Shown piece after piece: positions 19,621 through 28,093 of a stretch of DNA of 64,000 bases. Every line of letters starts with the position of its first letter. Positions within the stretch are counted from its first letter, which is position 1. The notes below the pieces were generated by a model. That model saw nothing but the letters and a program-made list of their open reading frames with translations, had not been told where the DNA came from and made no database searches. Source of the DNA: Sorangium cellulosum (GTDB lineage: Bacteria > Myxococcota_A > Polyangia > Polyangiales > Polyangiaceae); the NCBI RefSeq assembly GCF_004135735.1, contig NZ_CP012670.1:2418001-2482000 (forward strand). The letters run 5' to 3'. The position numbers and the translations under genes are program-made.

Positions 19621-20085
19621 ATGAACACGTCGAACGCATCCTCGCACAAGCTGCTCCCGCCGATCCTCCTCCTCCTCGTCGTGGCGGCCATGGGGCTGAC
19701 GCACGTCGTCCTGCCGCGCCCCTCGGTGCTCCCGGCGGCGTATCGCTGGAGCGGCCTTGTGCCGCTCGCGCTCGGGATCGCCGTGGCCGTCGCGGCGCGC
19801 GCGCAGTTCGCGCGGGCCGCGACGGAGATCAACACCTTTGCCGAGCCCACGCGGCTCGTGACCGGCGGGCTGTTCCGGCTGTCCAGGAACCCGATGTACC
19901 TCGGCATGGGCCTCGCCGCCGCGGGCGCGGCGATGCTGAGCGGCACGGCGGCGGCGTTCCTGCTCGCGGCCGCCTTCGTCGTGGTCGTCGACCGCTGGTA
20001 CATCGCGTTCGAGGAGCGCCGGATGCGCGCCCGGTTCGGCGTCCTGTACGAGGCCTACGCCCGCTCGACGCGGCGCTGGTTCTGA
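19621..20085 (+). CDS. isoprenylcysteine carboxyl methyltransferase-like membrane protein
   Basis: A 154-residue integral membrane protein with about four helices. It carries the ICMT/PEMT-type SAM-binding signature VTGGLFRLSRNPMYLGMGLA, then FEERRMRARFGVLYEAY. Such small proteins methylate lipid or isoprenoid-type substrates, or are of unknown specificity. The ATG lies in the divergent promoter region shared with the TetR gene, suggesting TetR control. This subgroup is often annotated simply as 'isoprenylcysteine carboxylmethyltransferase family'. Confidence 0.85.
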   Translation: MNTSNASSHKLLPPILLLLVVAAMGLTHVVLPRPSVLPAAYRWSGLVPLALGIAVAVAARAQFARAATEINTFAEPTRLVTGGLFRLSRNPMYLGMGLAAAGAAMLSGTAAAFLLAAAFVVVVDRWYIAFEERRMRARFGVLYEAYARSTRRWF

Positions 20086-20118
20086 CCGGGGGCCGCGCCC
20101 GGAGCCGCGGTGGCGCGC

Positions 20119-21084
20119 TCAGGGATACGTGTCGTCCCGGCCCGCGGCGCCGGCCCCCGGGCGGGCGCCGCCGTCCGGGCGGGCCTCGCCGCCAGGGCTG
20201 CCCGCCTCCTGCGCTGTCCCGCTCACCACGATCTCGAGGCGCGGATCCGGCGGCTGCGCGGGGGCGCCGCCGGCCGCATCGGCGGGGGGCAGGTCGGCGA
20301 AGCTCGCGAGGCTCAGGCGCGCGGTGGGCAGGCCAGCCTCCTTGGGCTGCGCCAGAAAGAGCATCACGGCGCGCGCCCGCGCGACCGTCACGTCCCAGCC
20401 GTTGCGCCACGCCACGGTCGGCGCGCCGCTCACGGTGTGGCCGACGACGTGGTAGCCGAGCGCCTGGAGCGGCTCGCTCCCGCGGACGATCGCGGCCAGC
20501 TCGCGCAGCGCCTTCTCCCCTGCCGCGGAGAGCGCGTCGCGGTTCCCCTTGAACAGGAGCCGGGACGGGATCGAGATCACGACATCGCCGTCCCGCGGCG
20601 CGACCGTGATCTCGCCGGTGGCGAGCGGCTGGAACGCCCTCAGGACGGCGCTGTCCGGCTCCGGCCGCGCTCCGGCCGGCTCGCCGCGCTGCGCGCTCGC
20701 GCCCGGGTCGATGCCCGAGACGTCCAGGCGGTCGGCGTCCCCTGGCACCGGCGCCGCGGCGCCCGGCCGCGAGGCTTGCTCTTCGAGTCGGCGGATGCGC
20801 TGCTCGCTGCTCTGCAGGTCGCGCTGGAGGCGATCGATCTTGTCGAGCTGCGCCTGCCACTCGAACTCGGTGTAACCGCACCCGACGAGGAGCGCGGGCG
20901 CGAGCAGCGCGAGCAGGCGCGCGGCGGCGCGGCGCCTGCCGCCCGGGCCCTGCCGCCGGCCGGGGCGCGCTCCGGCCGGGGAGCCGACGCGCGCCGTGCC
21001 GCCCTCGGAGACAGGGAGGGGAGGGGAGAGCCCCACACGTCCCTTCGCGCTCACCGCGGTGACACCCTGGGCAGGCCAATGCAC
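20119..21084 (-). CDS. OmpA-like lipoprotein
   Basis: A ~321-residue outer-membrane-type protein. A lipobox LVGC follows a hydrophobic LLALLAPAL stretch. Then comes a predicted coiled coil (LDKIDRLQRDLQSSEQRIRRLEEQ region), a linker, and an OmpA/MotB-type peptidoglycan-binding domain (ALSAAGEKALRELAAIVRG, YHVVGHTVSG, then WDVTVARARAVMLFLAQ). It ends with a Gly/Ala-rich tail. The GTG at 21084 has AAGGAG eight bases upstream. It leaves an unusually long, arginine-rich stretch before the signal sequence, so a later GTG (about 35 residues on) may be the true start. Confidence 0.8.
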   Translation of the reverse strand: MHWPAQGVTAVSAKGRVGLSPPLPVSEGGTARVGSPAGARPGRRQGPGGRRRAAARLLALLAPALLVGCGYTEFEWQAQLDKIDRLQRDLQSSEQRIRRLEEQASRPGAAAPVPGDADRLDVSGIDPGASAQRGEPAGARPEPDSAVLRAFQPLATGEITVAPRDGDVVISIPSRLLFKGNRDALSAAGEKALRELAAIVRGSEPLQALGYHVVGHTVSGAPTVAWRNGWDVTVARARAVMLFLAQPKEAGLPTARLSLASFADLPPADAAGGAPAQPPDPRLEIVVSGTAQEAGSPGGEARPDGGARPGAGAAGRDDTYP

Positions 21085-21176
21085 GTGACAGGCTCCTTCC
21101 TCGTTCCTCGCCGGATTCTTCGGGTCGGTCCTCGGCGCGCCGGTGCGCCGTCGCGCCGAAGGGAGCGGCAGCCTAT

Positions 21177-21208
21177 CCGAGCCGCCCTGGTCCGACAAGA
21201 CGCGCGCC
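21177..21208 (+). repeat. direct repeat, left copy
   Basis: CCGAGCCG...CCGACAAGACGCGCGC here matches 36236-36267 in the same orientation at roughly 28 of 32 positions (small gaps). The two copies bracket the 15-kb nitrilase/cobalamin island. Confidence 0.4.
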
Positions 21209-21269
21209 GCGTGGAGGCCCAGGCGAGCAGGCGCTCGATCTCGGTCGTCAGTCGTCACGTCGCTGGTGG

Positions 21270-21590
21270 CTGGAGGTGCCAGTGGAGCTCGCCGCGGCGG
21301 CGTCCCGGGCTCTCGGCGCCGTGGGCGGGGCGCGGGGTGGGCGATGTCCGCCCGCTCGCGGGTGGTGCGGCCCTCTGGGGGCTCACCGGAGGGGCTGAAG
21401 TGCAGGCGAGCCACAAAAGGGGCTCGCCGGAACGCAAGCCCCGGAGGTGAGCCCCCAGAGGGCCGCACCACCCGCGAGCGCCCGGTGGGGATGGCCGCCG
21501 TCCCGGCCGCGATGGCCGCGCCGCGCGGGCTCGGCGAGCTCGTGGATGCGGGGCGCTCAGGAGGAGGGGCGATGCGCTGCGGAGCCGCCG
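21270..21590 (+). pseudogene. decayed copy of the VIT/VWA gene
   Basis: Three collinear segments match the VWA gene. 21270-21332 resembles 17793-17868 (encoded LEVPVELAAAASR versus LEVPVELAAEASR). 21333-21350 is identical to 18061-18078. 21527-21590 resembles 18826-18883 (the C-terminal LGELGDAGALRR region). The intervening gene sequence is missing and a 128-bp palindrome occupies the middle. No continuous frame remains, so this is a remnant of a duplicated 3' end. Confidence 0.7.
21353..21480. repeat. large palindromic element with perfect 35-bp arms
   Basis: The arm 21353-21387 is the exact reverse complement of 21446-21480 (starts CGCTCGCGGGTGGTGCGGCC). The 58-bp interior is itself partly self-complementary (GGGGCT/AGCCCC and GGCGAGCC/GGCTCGCC). 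It interrupts the decayed VWA copy and codes for no protein. It resembles a non-autonomous palindromic insertion (MITE or REP-like). Confidence 0.85.
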
Positions 21591-21763
21591 GCGCGATCCT
21601 CGACCGCAGTGACGACACCGGCCCGTCCACGACCGTCCTTGAAAAACGCATGTCGCGTCCTGCTCACCATTCCGCCATCGGTAAAACGCGCGAATCCCTG
21701 CTATCCCAATGCTCCTGATCGAGAGCCCCCCATCATGGATCTCGTGGTAGGATGGAAGGTGAT

Positions 21764-23509
21764 ATGAACGGAATTTCAATAAAATTCAGCGCGTGCGGCA
21801 TTGCGTCGTCGGCCCTCTTGCTCGCCGTGAACGCGGCGGCCGCCTCGGCCAAGGTCGCGCTCATTCATTCCAATCCGGGCCTGGGAGAGGTCACCGCGAA
21901 CGTCGCCGCGCTCGACGCCCTCGTCGAGGAGGCGTTCCAGAATGGCGCCGATATCGTGGTGACCCCCGAGCTCGCCACCACGGGCTTCTCGATCACCAGG
22001 GAAGAGGCGGTGGACAGCCTCGGGTTCACCTCTCCGTACCCCGAGCTGGACAACGTCCGCGATCTCGCCATGGCGTACCACGGTTATGTCGCCGTCGGCA
22101 TCGCCGAGGTGACCCCCTCGGAGGGCGTATACAACACCATGGTGCTCTTCGGTCCCGACGGGCTCATCGAGACGCAGCAGAAGCGGGGGCTCTCCGGCTG
22201 GCACGACGCCGGCGACATCCCCTTCGACGTCATCACGACGCCCTACGGGGACCTCGGAATGCTCATCTGCTCCGATTCGTACCTTCCGGACTGGACGCGC
22301 ATCATCGCGCTGGAGGGCGCGGACATCGTCCTGGTGCCGGCCAACTGGTGGGGGCGCGACGGGCAGGAGGAGATCTGGCAGACGCGCGCCAGGGAGAACG
22401 GCCTGTGGTTCCTCGCAGCGAACCGGTGGGGGACCGAGGTCGACGAGCGCTTCGGCGCTCCCTTCACCTACTACATGAACGACGCCCCGTCCGCCGCGAT
22501 CAGCCCGGATGGGGACATCCAGCTCATCTACCGGACGGAGGACGACCCGCTGTCTCCCGGCGACACGATCCTGTACCAGACCGTGGTCGTTCCCGACGAG
22601 CGGATCGGGAACGCGAGCAACCCGGCCTACTCGCTCAGCCACCGGGAGCCGAGCGCGTACGGCGCGATCGCGAACCCGTACTACCGGCGCGATCTCGGCT
22701 ACGAGCCGGCGCCCGGCCTGCCCACCGCGGGGCCTGTGCGCGTGGCGTCGATGGCTTACGAGCCGGCGCTCTTCCCTGCGCACAACATCACGACCATCAA
22801 CCAGCTCTGGTCCACGCGGAGCCAGGACGCCGACGTGCTCGTCCTGCCGGGATTAGGGGTCTCCGTCCTGCCGGTGAGCTCGTCCAGCTCTGGCTGGCAC
22901 TCGGCGTTCCCCTGGTCTGCGCTCCAGGGCTTCGTCGAGCAGAACGGGCTCTCCCTGCTGGTCACGACGGCGATCGAGTACGAGCACCAGGCGACATTGC
23001 GCGAGTCCCTGGTGCTCGTCCGTCCGGGGATGCCTCCCTCGCTGCACGCCCAGATCCACGACACCCCCTTCCTCGCGAACGGCAGCGGGGCCGAGCCGGT
23101 GCTGCTCGATCTCCCGAACGCCCGCGTCGGCGTGCTCACCGGGCAGGACGCCCTGTTCCCCGAGACAGGGACCCACCTCGCCAAGGCAGGAGCCGACCTC
23201 GTGCTCATCACCTCGACCTCGGGCTCGCGCGCGCCGAACGACCCGCTGAGCAGCATCGGCTACCACTGGGACGTCGACGCGCTCCGACGCATGTGGAAGA
23301 CCCGCACGAACGAGGTGGTGCACCTGGCGGCCTCTGACTGGACGGGCAACGGCATCCTCGTCGCGAACGGCGGAGGCTACATCAGCAACATGGAAGACGT
23401 CGGCGCCGGCGGCCGGCTCAAGATCATGAGCCTGGACACGAGCACGGTGCGCCAGAAGTTCCTGAACAGTTACTATCCATTCGATCTCGCGGCCCTCCTC
23501 GACGACTGA
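21764..23509 (+). CDS. exported nitrilase-superfamily amidohydrolase with degenerate second domain
   Basis: A 581-residue secreted protein. AAGGTG precedes the ATG, and a signal peptide ends near VNAAAASA. The first ~270 residues form a carbon-nitrogen hydrolase domain with the full triad: E69 (TPELATTG), K140 (QQKRGLSGWHD) and C169 (LICSDSYLPD), plus VPANWWGRDG. A second, nitrilase-like domain (~310-570) has lost all three residues (LVLPGLGV, VGVLTGQDALFPE). One catalytic plus one non-catalytic nitrilase-like domain is the layout of vanin/biotinidase amidases. The substrate is unknown; neighbours suggest a vitamin or corrinoid amide. Its paralogue lies at 34416. Confidence 0.85.
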   Translation: MNGISIKFSACGIASSALLLAVNAAAASAKVALIHSNPGLGEVTANVAALDALVEEAFQNGADIVVTPELATTGFSITREEAVDSLGFTSPYPELDNVRDLAMAYHGYVAVGIAEVTPSEGVYNTMVLFGPDGLIETQQKRGLSGWHDAGDIPFDVITTPYGDLGMLICSDSYLPDWTRIIALEGADIVLVPANWWGRDGQEEIWQTRARENGLWFLAANRWGTEVDERFGAPFTYYMNDAPSAAISPDGDIQLIYRTEDDPLSPGDTILYQTVVVPDERIGNASNPAYSLSHREPSAYGAIANPYYRRDLGYEPAPGLPTAGPVRVASMAYEPALFPAHNITTINQLWSTRSQDADVLVLPGLGVSVLPVSSSSSGWHSAFPWSALQGFVEQNGLSLLVTTAIEYEHQATLRESLVLVRPGMPPSLHAQIHDTPFLANGSGAEPVLLDLPNARVGVLTGQDALFPETGTHLAKAGADLVLITSTSGSRAPNDPLSSIGYHWDVDALRRMWKTRTNEVVHLAASDWTGNGILVANGGGYISNMEDVGAGGRLKIMSLDTSTVRQKFLNSYYPFDLAALLDD

Positions 23510-23630
23510 CCGCGCGATGCGCCGTCCCGTGCCGCGCCGGGCTGTCGCTGGGCGCGGCGCCGGCGCCGCCCGGACGTCCTCCGCCGAAGGATCCCCCCCG
23601 TGCTCCGCGAGACGGGGTATACTCCGCGGT

Positions 23631-25235
23631 ATGGTCAAGCCCTCGACGCGCGAGGCACGCCACGACCGGGCGAGGCGGAGCCCCGCCCGCGCCTTGATGG
23701 TCCTTGGCACGGCATCGAACGTGGGAAAATCGTTGTTGGTCGTGGCGCTGGGGCGCTGGCTGCGCCGCCGCGGCGTCGATGTGGCGCCCTTCAAAGCGCA
23801 GAATATCGCCCTCAACTCCTATGTGACGCCGGACGGCGCCGAGATCGGCTGGGCTCAAGCGCAGCAGGCGTTCGCGGCCGGCGTCACCCCTCACGCCGAC
23901 ATGAATCCGGTGCTGCTCAAGCCGGGGGCCGCCGCCTCGGTGCAGGTCGTGGTGCGCGGCAAGGTGTCGCCGGAGCTCGGCGAGCTGCCGCCCGATCGGC
24001 GGCACAGCGCCCTGCGTCCCATCATCCTCGAGAGCTACCGCCGGTGCTCGACCCGCCACGACGTCGTCCTGATCGAGGGGGCCGGCAGCGCGGCGGAGAT
24101 GAACATCAAGGCGCGGGACGTCTCGAACCTCTGGGTGGCGAGGGCCGTGGGCGCGCCGTGCCTGCTCGTGGCGGACATCGATCGAGGCGGCGTCTTCGCG
24201 TCGATCCTCGGCACGCTCTCGCTGCTCACCCCCTCGGAGCGGCGCCTCATCGCGGGGTTCGTCATCAACAAGTTTCACGGCGATAGCCGGCTCTTCGCCG
24301 ACGGCGTGCGCTTCTTGGAGGAGCGCAGCGGCAAGCCGTGCCTGGGCGTGATCCCTCACCTGCCGGACATCTGCCTGAAGGCCGAGGACAGCGTGGCGCT
24401 CGCCGACGGGCCGCCCAGCGCGGGCGCGGACGACAGCCAGGCGCTGGCCATCGGCGTCGTGCAACTCCCCCACATCGCCAACCACACCGATTTCGACCCC
24501 TTGACGCGGGAGCCGGGCGTGCGGCTGGTCTACGTGACGCGCCCGGAGCAGGTGGCCAGCGTCGATCTGCTCATCCTCCCCGGCAGCAAGGCGACCGTCG
24601 CGGATCTGAGGTGGCTGCGCGAGCGCGGGCTGGCGGACGCGCTCGCCCGGCGCCGCGCGCGCGGCGGCCGCATCCTCGGGATCTGCGGCGGCATGCAGAT
24701 GCTGGGGCAGAGCATCGAAGATCCTCACAAGGTCGAGGACGAGACCGGCGAGCCTGTCCAAGGCATCGGGCTGCTCCCCGTGAGGACGATCATGAGCGCT
24801 CGCAAGACGACGACCCAGGCGACCGCCGTGCTCGCCGAGCCGCGTCCGGGCGTGGGGGAGCTCGTGGGCTACGAGATTCACATGGGCTCGACCGAGCGCA
24901 CCGACCCGGGCTGCAGGCCGCTGTTGCACCTGAGGCGGGCCGGCAGCGGAGACGTCGTCCTGGACGGGGCGCAGACGGAGGATGGCCGCGTGTCCGGCAC
25001 CTATCTGCACGGCCTGCTCGACAACGACGCGTTCCGCCTTCACCTCGTGAACACCCTGCGAGGAGAGCGCGGCTGGCCGGCTCTGCCGGGCGTGCGCTCC
25101 TATCTCTCGGGCGGCTATGACGCCGAAATCGATCGCTGGACAGGCCACGTCATGCGGCACCTGGACGCGTCCTCTCTCTCTGGGATGCTGATCGGCGATG
25201 CGCCGCCGGGCATGCAGCCGGGGGGGCAAGGTTGA
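23631..25235 (+). CDS. cobQ: cobyric acid synthase
   Basis: A 534-residue ATP- and glutamine-dependent amidotransferase that amidates four side chains of adenosylcobyrinic a,c-diamide in cobalamin synthesis. The N-terminal synthetase has P-loop GTASNVGKS (26-34), FKAQNIALNSYVT, EGAGSAAEMNIKARD and DIDRGGVFAS. The C-terminal class I glutaminase has nucleophile C352 (GICGGMQMLG) and H460 (GTYLHGLLDND). All signature motifs are intact. It is the first gene of a coupled operon with a binding protein, ATPase and permease. No B12 riboswitch motif is seen upstream; a TATACT box sits close to the ATG. Confidence 0.95.
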   Translation: MVKPSTREARHDRARRSPARALMVLGTASNVGKSLLVVALGRWLRRRGVDVAPFKAQNIALNSYVTPDGAEIGWAQAQQAFAAGVTPHADMNPVLLKPGAAASVQVVVRGKVSPELGELPPDRRHSALRPIILESYRRCSTRHDVVLIEGAGSAAEMNIKARDVSNLWVARAVGAPCLLVADIDRGGVFASILGTLSLLTPSERRLIAGFVINKFHGDSRLFADGVRFLEERSGKPCLGVIPHLPDICLKAEDSVALADGPPSAGADDSQALAIGVVQLPHIANHTDFDPLTREPGVRLVYVTRPEQVASVDLLILPGSKATVADLRWLRERGLADALARRRARGGRILGICGGMQMLGQSIEDPHKVEDETGEPVQGIGLLPVRTIMSARKTTTQATAVLAEPRPGVGELVGYEIHMGSTERTDPGCRPLLHLRRAGSGDVVLDGAQTEDGRVSGTYLHGLLDNDAFRLHLVNTLRGERGWPALPGVRSYLSGGYDAEIDRWTGHVMRHLDASSLSGMLIGDAPPGMQPGGQG

Positions 25236-25255
25236 CGTCTCATCGTCACCGGGAC

Positions 25256-26221
25256 ATGTTCGCCCCACACGTCGCGGCGGAGGGGCCAGCGTTGGCGAGG
25301 TCGAGCGGCAGAGCCGGGGCCACGGAGGAGGCGGCGCGGCACCCCGCCAGCCGCCCGGCCCGTCGCGCCTTCGTCCTCGGGGCGGCCTCCTCGGCGCTGC
25401 TCGCCTGGGCGTGCGACCCGCGCCCGCCTGCGGAGCGCGCCGACGCTCTTCGCATCATCTCGCTCGCCCCTTCCATCACCGAGACGCTCTTCGCCATGGG
25501 CGCGGACGAGAGCGTCGTGGGCGTGAGCGATTACTGCGACTACCCCGAGGGCGCGCAGCGCCGGCCCAGGGCGGGCACCGCGCTGACCCCGAACATCGAG
25601 GCGATCGCGAGCCTGCGCCCGACCCTCATCCTCAGCCAGCGCGCCCAGGGCTCGCGCGTGGAGGCGCTCAGGGCGATCGCGCGCACCGAGCTGCTGCCCT
25701 GGCTGACCCTCTCGGAGGTGCTCAGCAGCACGCGAGCGCTCGGCCGGCTGACGTCGCGTGAAGCCGCCGCGGAGGCGCTGGCCGCCACGCTCGAGGAGCG
25801 GCTCTCCCAAAGGCCTCCGGAGGGGGCCCCGCGCGTGCTCATGGTGCTCGGCTCCACCCCAGGGAAGATGAGCGAGATCTGGTTCCTCCGGCGCAACGCG
25901 CTCCACGGAACGGTGCTCGAGGCGGCCGGCGGCCGCAACGCGGTCGCAGAGGATATCTCCCGAACTCCCAACCTGCCGCTGGAGCGGGTCATCGCGCTGG
26001 ACCCGGAGGTGGTGCTCATCCTCGTCGGCGTCGATCGGATCGAGGACAGCGTGGAAGCTCGCTATATCGCCGACTGGAAGGCGCTGCCGATCGCCGCGGC
26101 AAAGCGGGGTGCCATCCGTGTCATTCACGGCCCTGAGGTCAAGTCGACCGGGCCGCGTATACTGGGGCTCCTTGACAAGGTCACCGCGGCCATCCACGAT
26201 GCGACCGCACATCCCCGATGA
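25256..26221 (+). CDS. btuF: cobalamin-type periplasmic binding lipoprotein (BtuF-like)
   Basis: About 321 residues. The N-terminus has a twin-arginine-like export signal (RRAFVLGAASSALLAWAC) with a lipidation cysteine. The remainder is a class III helical-backbone binding fold, with IISLAPSITETLFAMGADES at its start, SDYCDYPEGAQRRPRAG, and PNIEAIASLRPTLILSQ. A TTG at 25232 overlapping the cobQ stop would give a longer start consistent with the 4-nt overlaps further down the operon. BtuF and siderophore-binding proteins are close relatives; the cobQ neighbour favours a corrinoid ligand. Confidence 0.85.
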   Translation: MFAPHVAAEGPALARSSGRAGATEEAARHPASRPARRAFVLGAASSALLAWACDPRPPAERADALRIISLAPSITETLFAMGADESVVGVSDYCDYPEGAQRRPRAGTALTPNIEAIASLRPTLILSQRAQGSRVEALRAIARTELLPWLTLSEVLSSTRALGRLTSREAAAEALAATLEERLSQRPPEGAPRVLMVLGSTPGKMSEIWFLRRNALHGTVLEAAGGRNAVAEDISRTPNLPLERVIALDPEVVLILVGVDRIEDSVEARYIADWKALPIAAAKRGAIRVIHGPEVKSTGPRILGLLDKVTAAIHDATAHPR

Positions 26222-27015
26222 CAGTCCTCGAGTTCGACCATGTCACGGTTCAGGTGGGCGCGCACAGGCTGCTCGACGACGTCACGCTGCGCCTCAGCGA
26301 GTCCGAGTTCGTCGCGGTCGTGGGCCCCAACGGCGCCGGAAAGACGACGCTGGTGCGCGTGGCGCTCGGTGTCATCCGGCCGTCCTCGGGCCGAGTGCTC
26401 GTCGATGGCGAGGCGCTCTCCTCGCTGTCCGGGAGGAGGCGCGCGGCGAAGCTCGGGTGGCTGCCGCAGCGCGGGGTCGTCCTCGAGCCGATCCCGGCCG
26501 TGGACTTCGTCGCCGCGGCCCGGTTTCGCTTCAGGGAGAGCCGGGGGCGCTCGCTCGCCGCGGCGCAGGAGGCGCTGGCCTCGGTGGGGGCGGCGGCGCT
26601 CGGGGGCCGCCTCATCACCGACATCTCTGGCGGCGAGCTGCAGCGCGTCCTCGTCGCGGCGCTCCTCGCCCAGGAGACGCCGCTCGTGCTGCTGGACGAG
26701 CCTGCAAACCACCTCGATCCGGCGCAGCAGTTCGAGCTCTACGGGCAGCTCGCGCGCCTCTGGCGCTCGGGCCGGAGCGTCCTCTGCGTCACCCACGACG
26801 CGAACGCGCTCGCGTACTCGGTCCACCACAGCGAGATCGATCGTCTGAGCGTGGTGGGGATGAAGAACGGGCGCATCGAGTTCGTGACGAGCTATGGCGC
26901 GGCGGAGTTCGGGGCCTCGCTCGGCGCCCTGTTCGGCGTCCGGATGCGGGCGGTGGACGTGGGGGGCCGGCGCCTGTTCGTGATCGAGCCGCCCGGCGCA
27001 GCTCCGCTCGCATGA
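26218..27015 (+). CDS. btuD: ABC transporter ATP-binding protein (BtuD-like)
   Basis: A 265-residue ATPase of the iron-siderophore/cobalamin importer class. Walker A is GPNGAGKT (36-43), Q-loop Q84, signature ISGGE (136-140), Walker B LVLLDE (156-161) and switch H193. A C-terminal extension of ~45 residues (from SYGAAEF) follows the core. The ATG overlaps the btuF stop by four bases (ATGA), and its own stop overlaps the permease start, so the three subunits are made in coupled fashion. Confidence 0.92.
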   Translation: MTVLEFDHVTVQVGAHRLLDDVTLRLSESEFVAVVGPNGAGKTTLVRVALGVIRPSSGRVLVDGEALSSLSGRRRAAKLGWLPQRGVVLEPIPAVDFVAAARFRFRESRGRSLAAAQEALASVGAAALGGRLITDISGGELQRVLVAALLAQETPLVLLDEPANHLDPAQQFELYGQLARLWRSGRSVLCVTHDANALAYSVHHSEIDRLSVVGMKNGRIEFVTSYGAAEFGASLGALFGVRMRAVDVGGRRLFVIEPPGAAPLA

Positions 27016-27974
27016 GCCCCCGCGCCCGCGCCGGGGCGAGAATGGTCGCGCTCGTGCTGGGCGCCGCGCTCATCGTCGGAGTGTCCCCCTTCGTCGGCCC
27101 TCCGCTGGTCGGAGAGAGCGCTGAGTTCATCTTCTGGCAGCTCCGCGTGCCGCGCGTGCTGATGGCGGTCCTGGTCGGGGGGACGCTCTCGCTGGTCGGC
27201 GCGACCTACCAGGTGATCTTCTTCAACCCGCTGGCCACGCCCAGCACCGTCGGGACGACGGCGGGGGCGACGTTCGGCGCCCTGGTGGCCATCGTGTTCG
27301 GGGTCCGCAGCATGGTCTGGGGAGAGCTGCCGGTCCTCACCCTGTCTGCGTTCCTCGGGGCGCTGGGGGTGAGCGCGGCGGTGACGTTCGTCGCGTTGAG
27401 CAGGCGGGCGCGCAACAATGACATCATCCTCGCCGGCATCGCCAGCTCCCTCGCCGTCGGCGCCGCGTCGTCGGCCATCCAATTCTCTGCCGACGAGACC
27501 GCCGCGCTCGCCGCGGTGCGCTGGTCGCTCGGGTACCTGCCGCAGGTGGGATACCGTGGCATCGCCCTCTTGCTGCCGTTCGCCTCGATCACGGCGCTGG
27601 GCTTGATCGGCCTGTCGCGCTCCCTCGACGCCCTCGCGGCCGGCGAGGAGCTCGCGCATAGCCGGGGCATGAACGTCCCGCTGGTCCGTGCGATCGCGAT
27701 CGGCTGCGGGGCGCTCGGCGTCGCCGGGTGCGTCGCCTGGTGCGGCCCGATCGCCTTCGTCGAGCTGATGGTGCCCCACGTCGTCCGGCTCACGCTCGGG
27801 AGCAACCGGCGCGTGCTGCTGCCCATGTCCCTGGTCGTGGGCGGCGCATTCCTGGCGCTATGCGACACGATCGCGCGAACCCTCATCGCAGGCGCCGAGC
27901 TGCCGGTCGGGGTCATCACCGCCGCGCTCGGCGCGCCGACCCTGGTGTACCTGATCGCGCGACAGTACAGGTGA
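27012..27974 (+). CDS. btuC: ABC transporter permease, FecCD family (BtuC-like)
   Basis: A 320-residue polytopic membrane protein with the FecCD/BtuC signatures: RVPRVLMAVLVGGTLSLVGA, then FFNPLATPSTVGTTAGATFG, and CGPIAFVELMVPHVVRL. The C-terminus is ELPVGVITAALGAPTLVYLI. About nine or ten helices are expected. The start overlaps the ATPase stop (ATGA). With the preceding two genes it forms an inner-membrane importer, likely fed by the TonB-dependent receptor at 32085. Confidence 0.92.
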   Translation: MSPRARAGARMVALVLGAALIVGVSPFVGPPLVGESAEFIFWQLRVPRVLMAVLVGGTLSLVGATYQVIFFNPLATPSTVGTTAGATFGALVAIVFGVRSMVWGELPVLTLSAFLGALGVSAAVTFVALSRRARNNDIILAGIASSLAVGAASSAIQFSADETAALAAVRWSLGYLPQVGYRGIALLLPFASITALGLIGLSRSLDALAAGEELAHSRGMNVPLVRAIAIGCGALGVAGCVAWCGPIAFVELMVPHVVRLTLGSNRRVLLPMSLVVGGAFLALCDTIARTLIAGAELPVGVITAALGAPTLVYLIARQYR

Positions 27975-27995
27975 AATAATTTGTCGTTGTTGTAT

Positions 27996-28013
27996 CATTG
28001 TCGTGCGACAATG
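27996..28013. promoter_or_regulatory. 18-bp palindrome upstream of the mini-CobQ operon
   Basis: CATTGTCG-TG-CGACAATG is a perfect dyad in an AT-rich intergenic stretch, about 80 bp before the ATG at 28094. It is a candidate operator for an unidentified regulator of the four-gene operon; no weight is placed on a specific family. Confidence 0.45.
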
Positions 28014-28093
28014 GTAATGATTGATACGGGTTGAGCGTTGCTTTAAAGTGGTCATCTCGGCGTCCACGATCTTCCTGGAGCGACGTATCAACC

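Noticed and set aside
21143..21718. Plus-strand ORF of 191 codons
   Set aside because: It runs through the palindrome and through the VWA remnant in the wrong frame.
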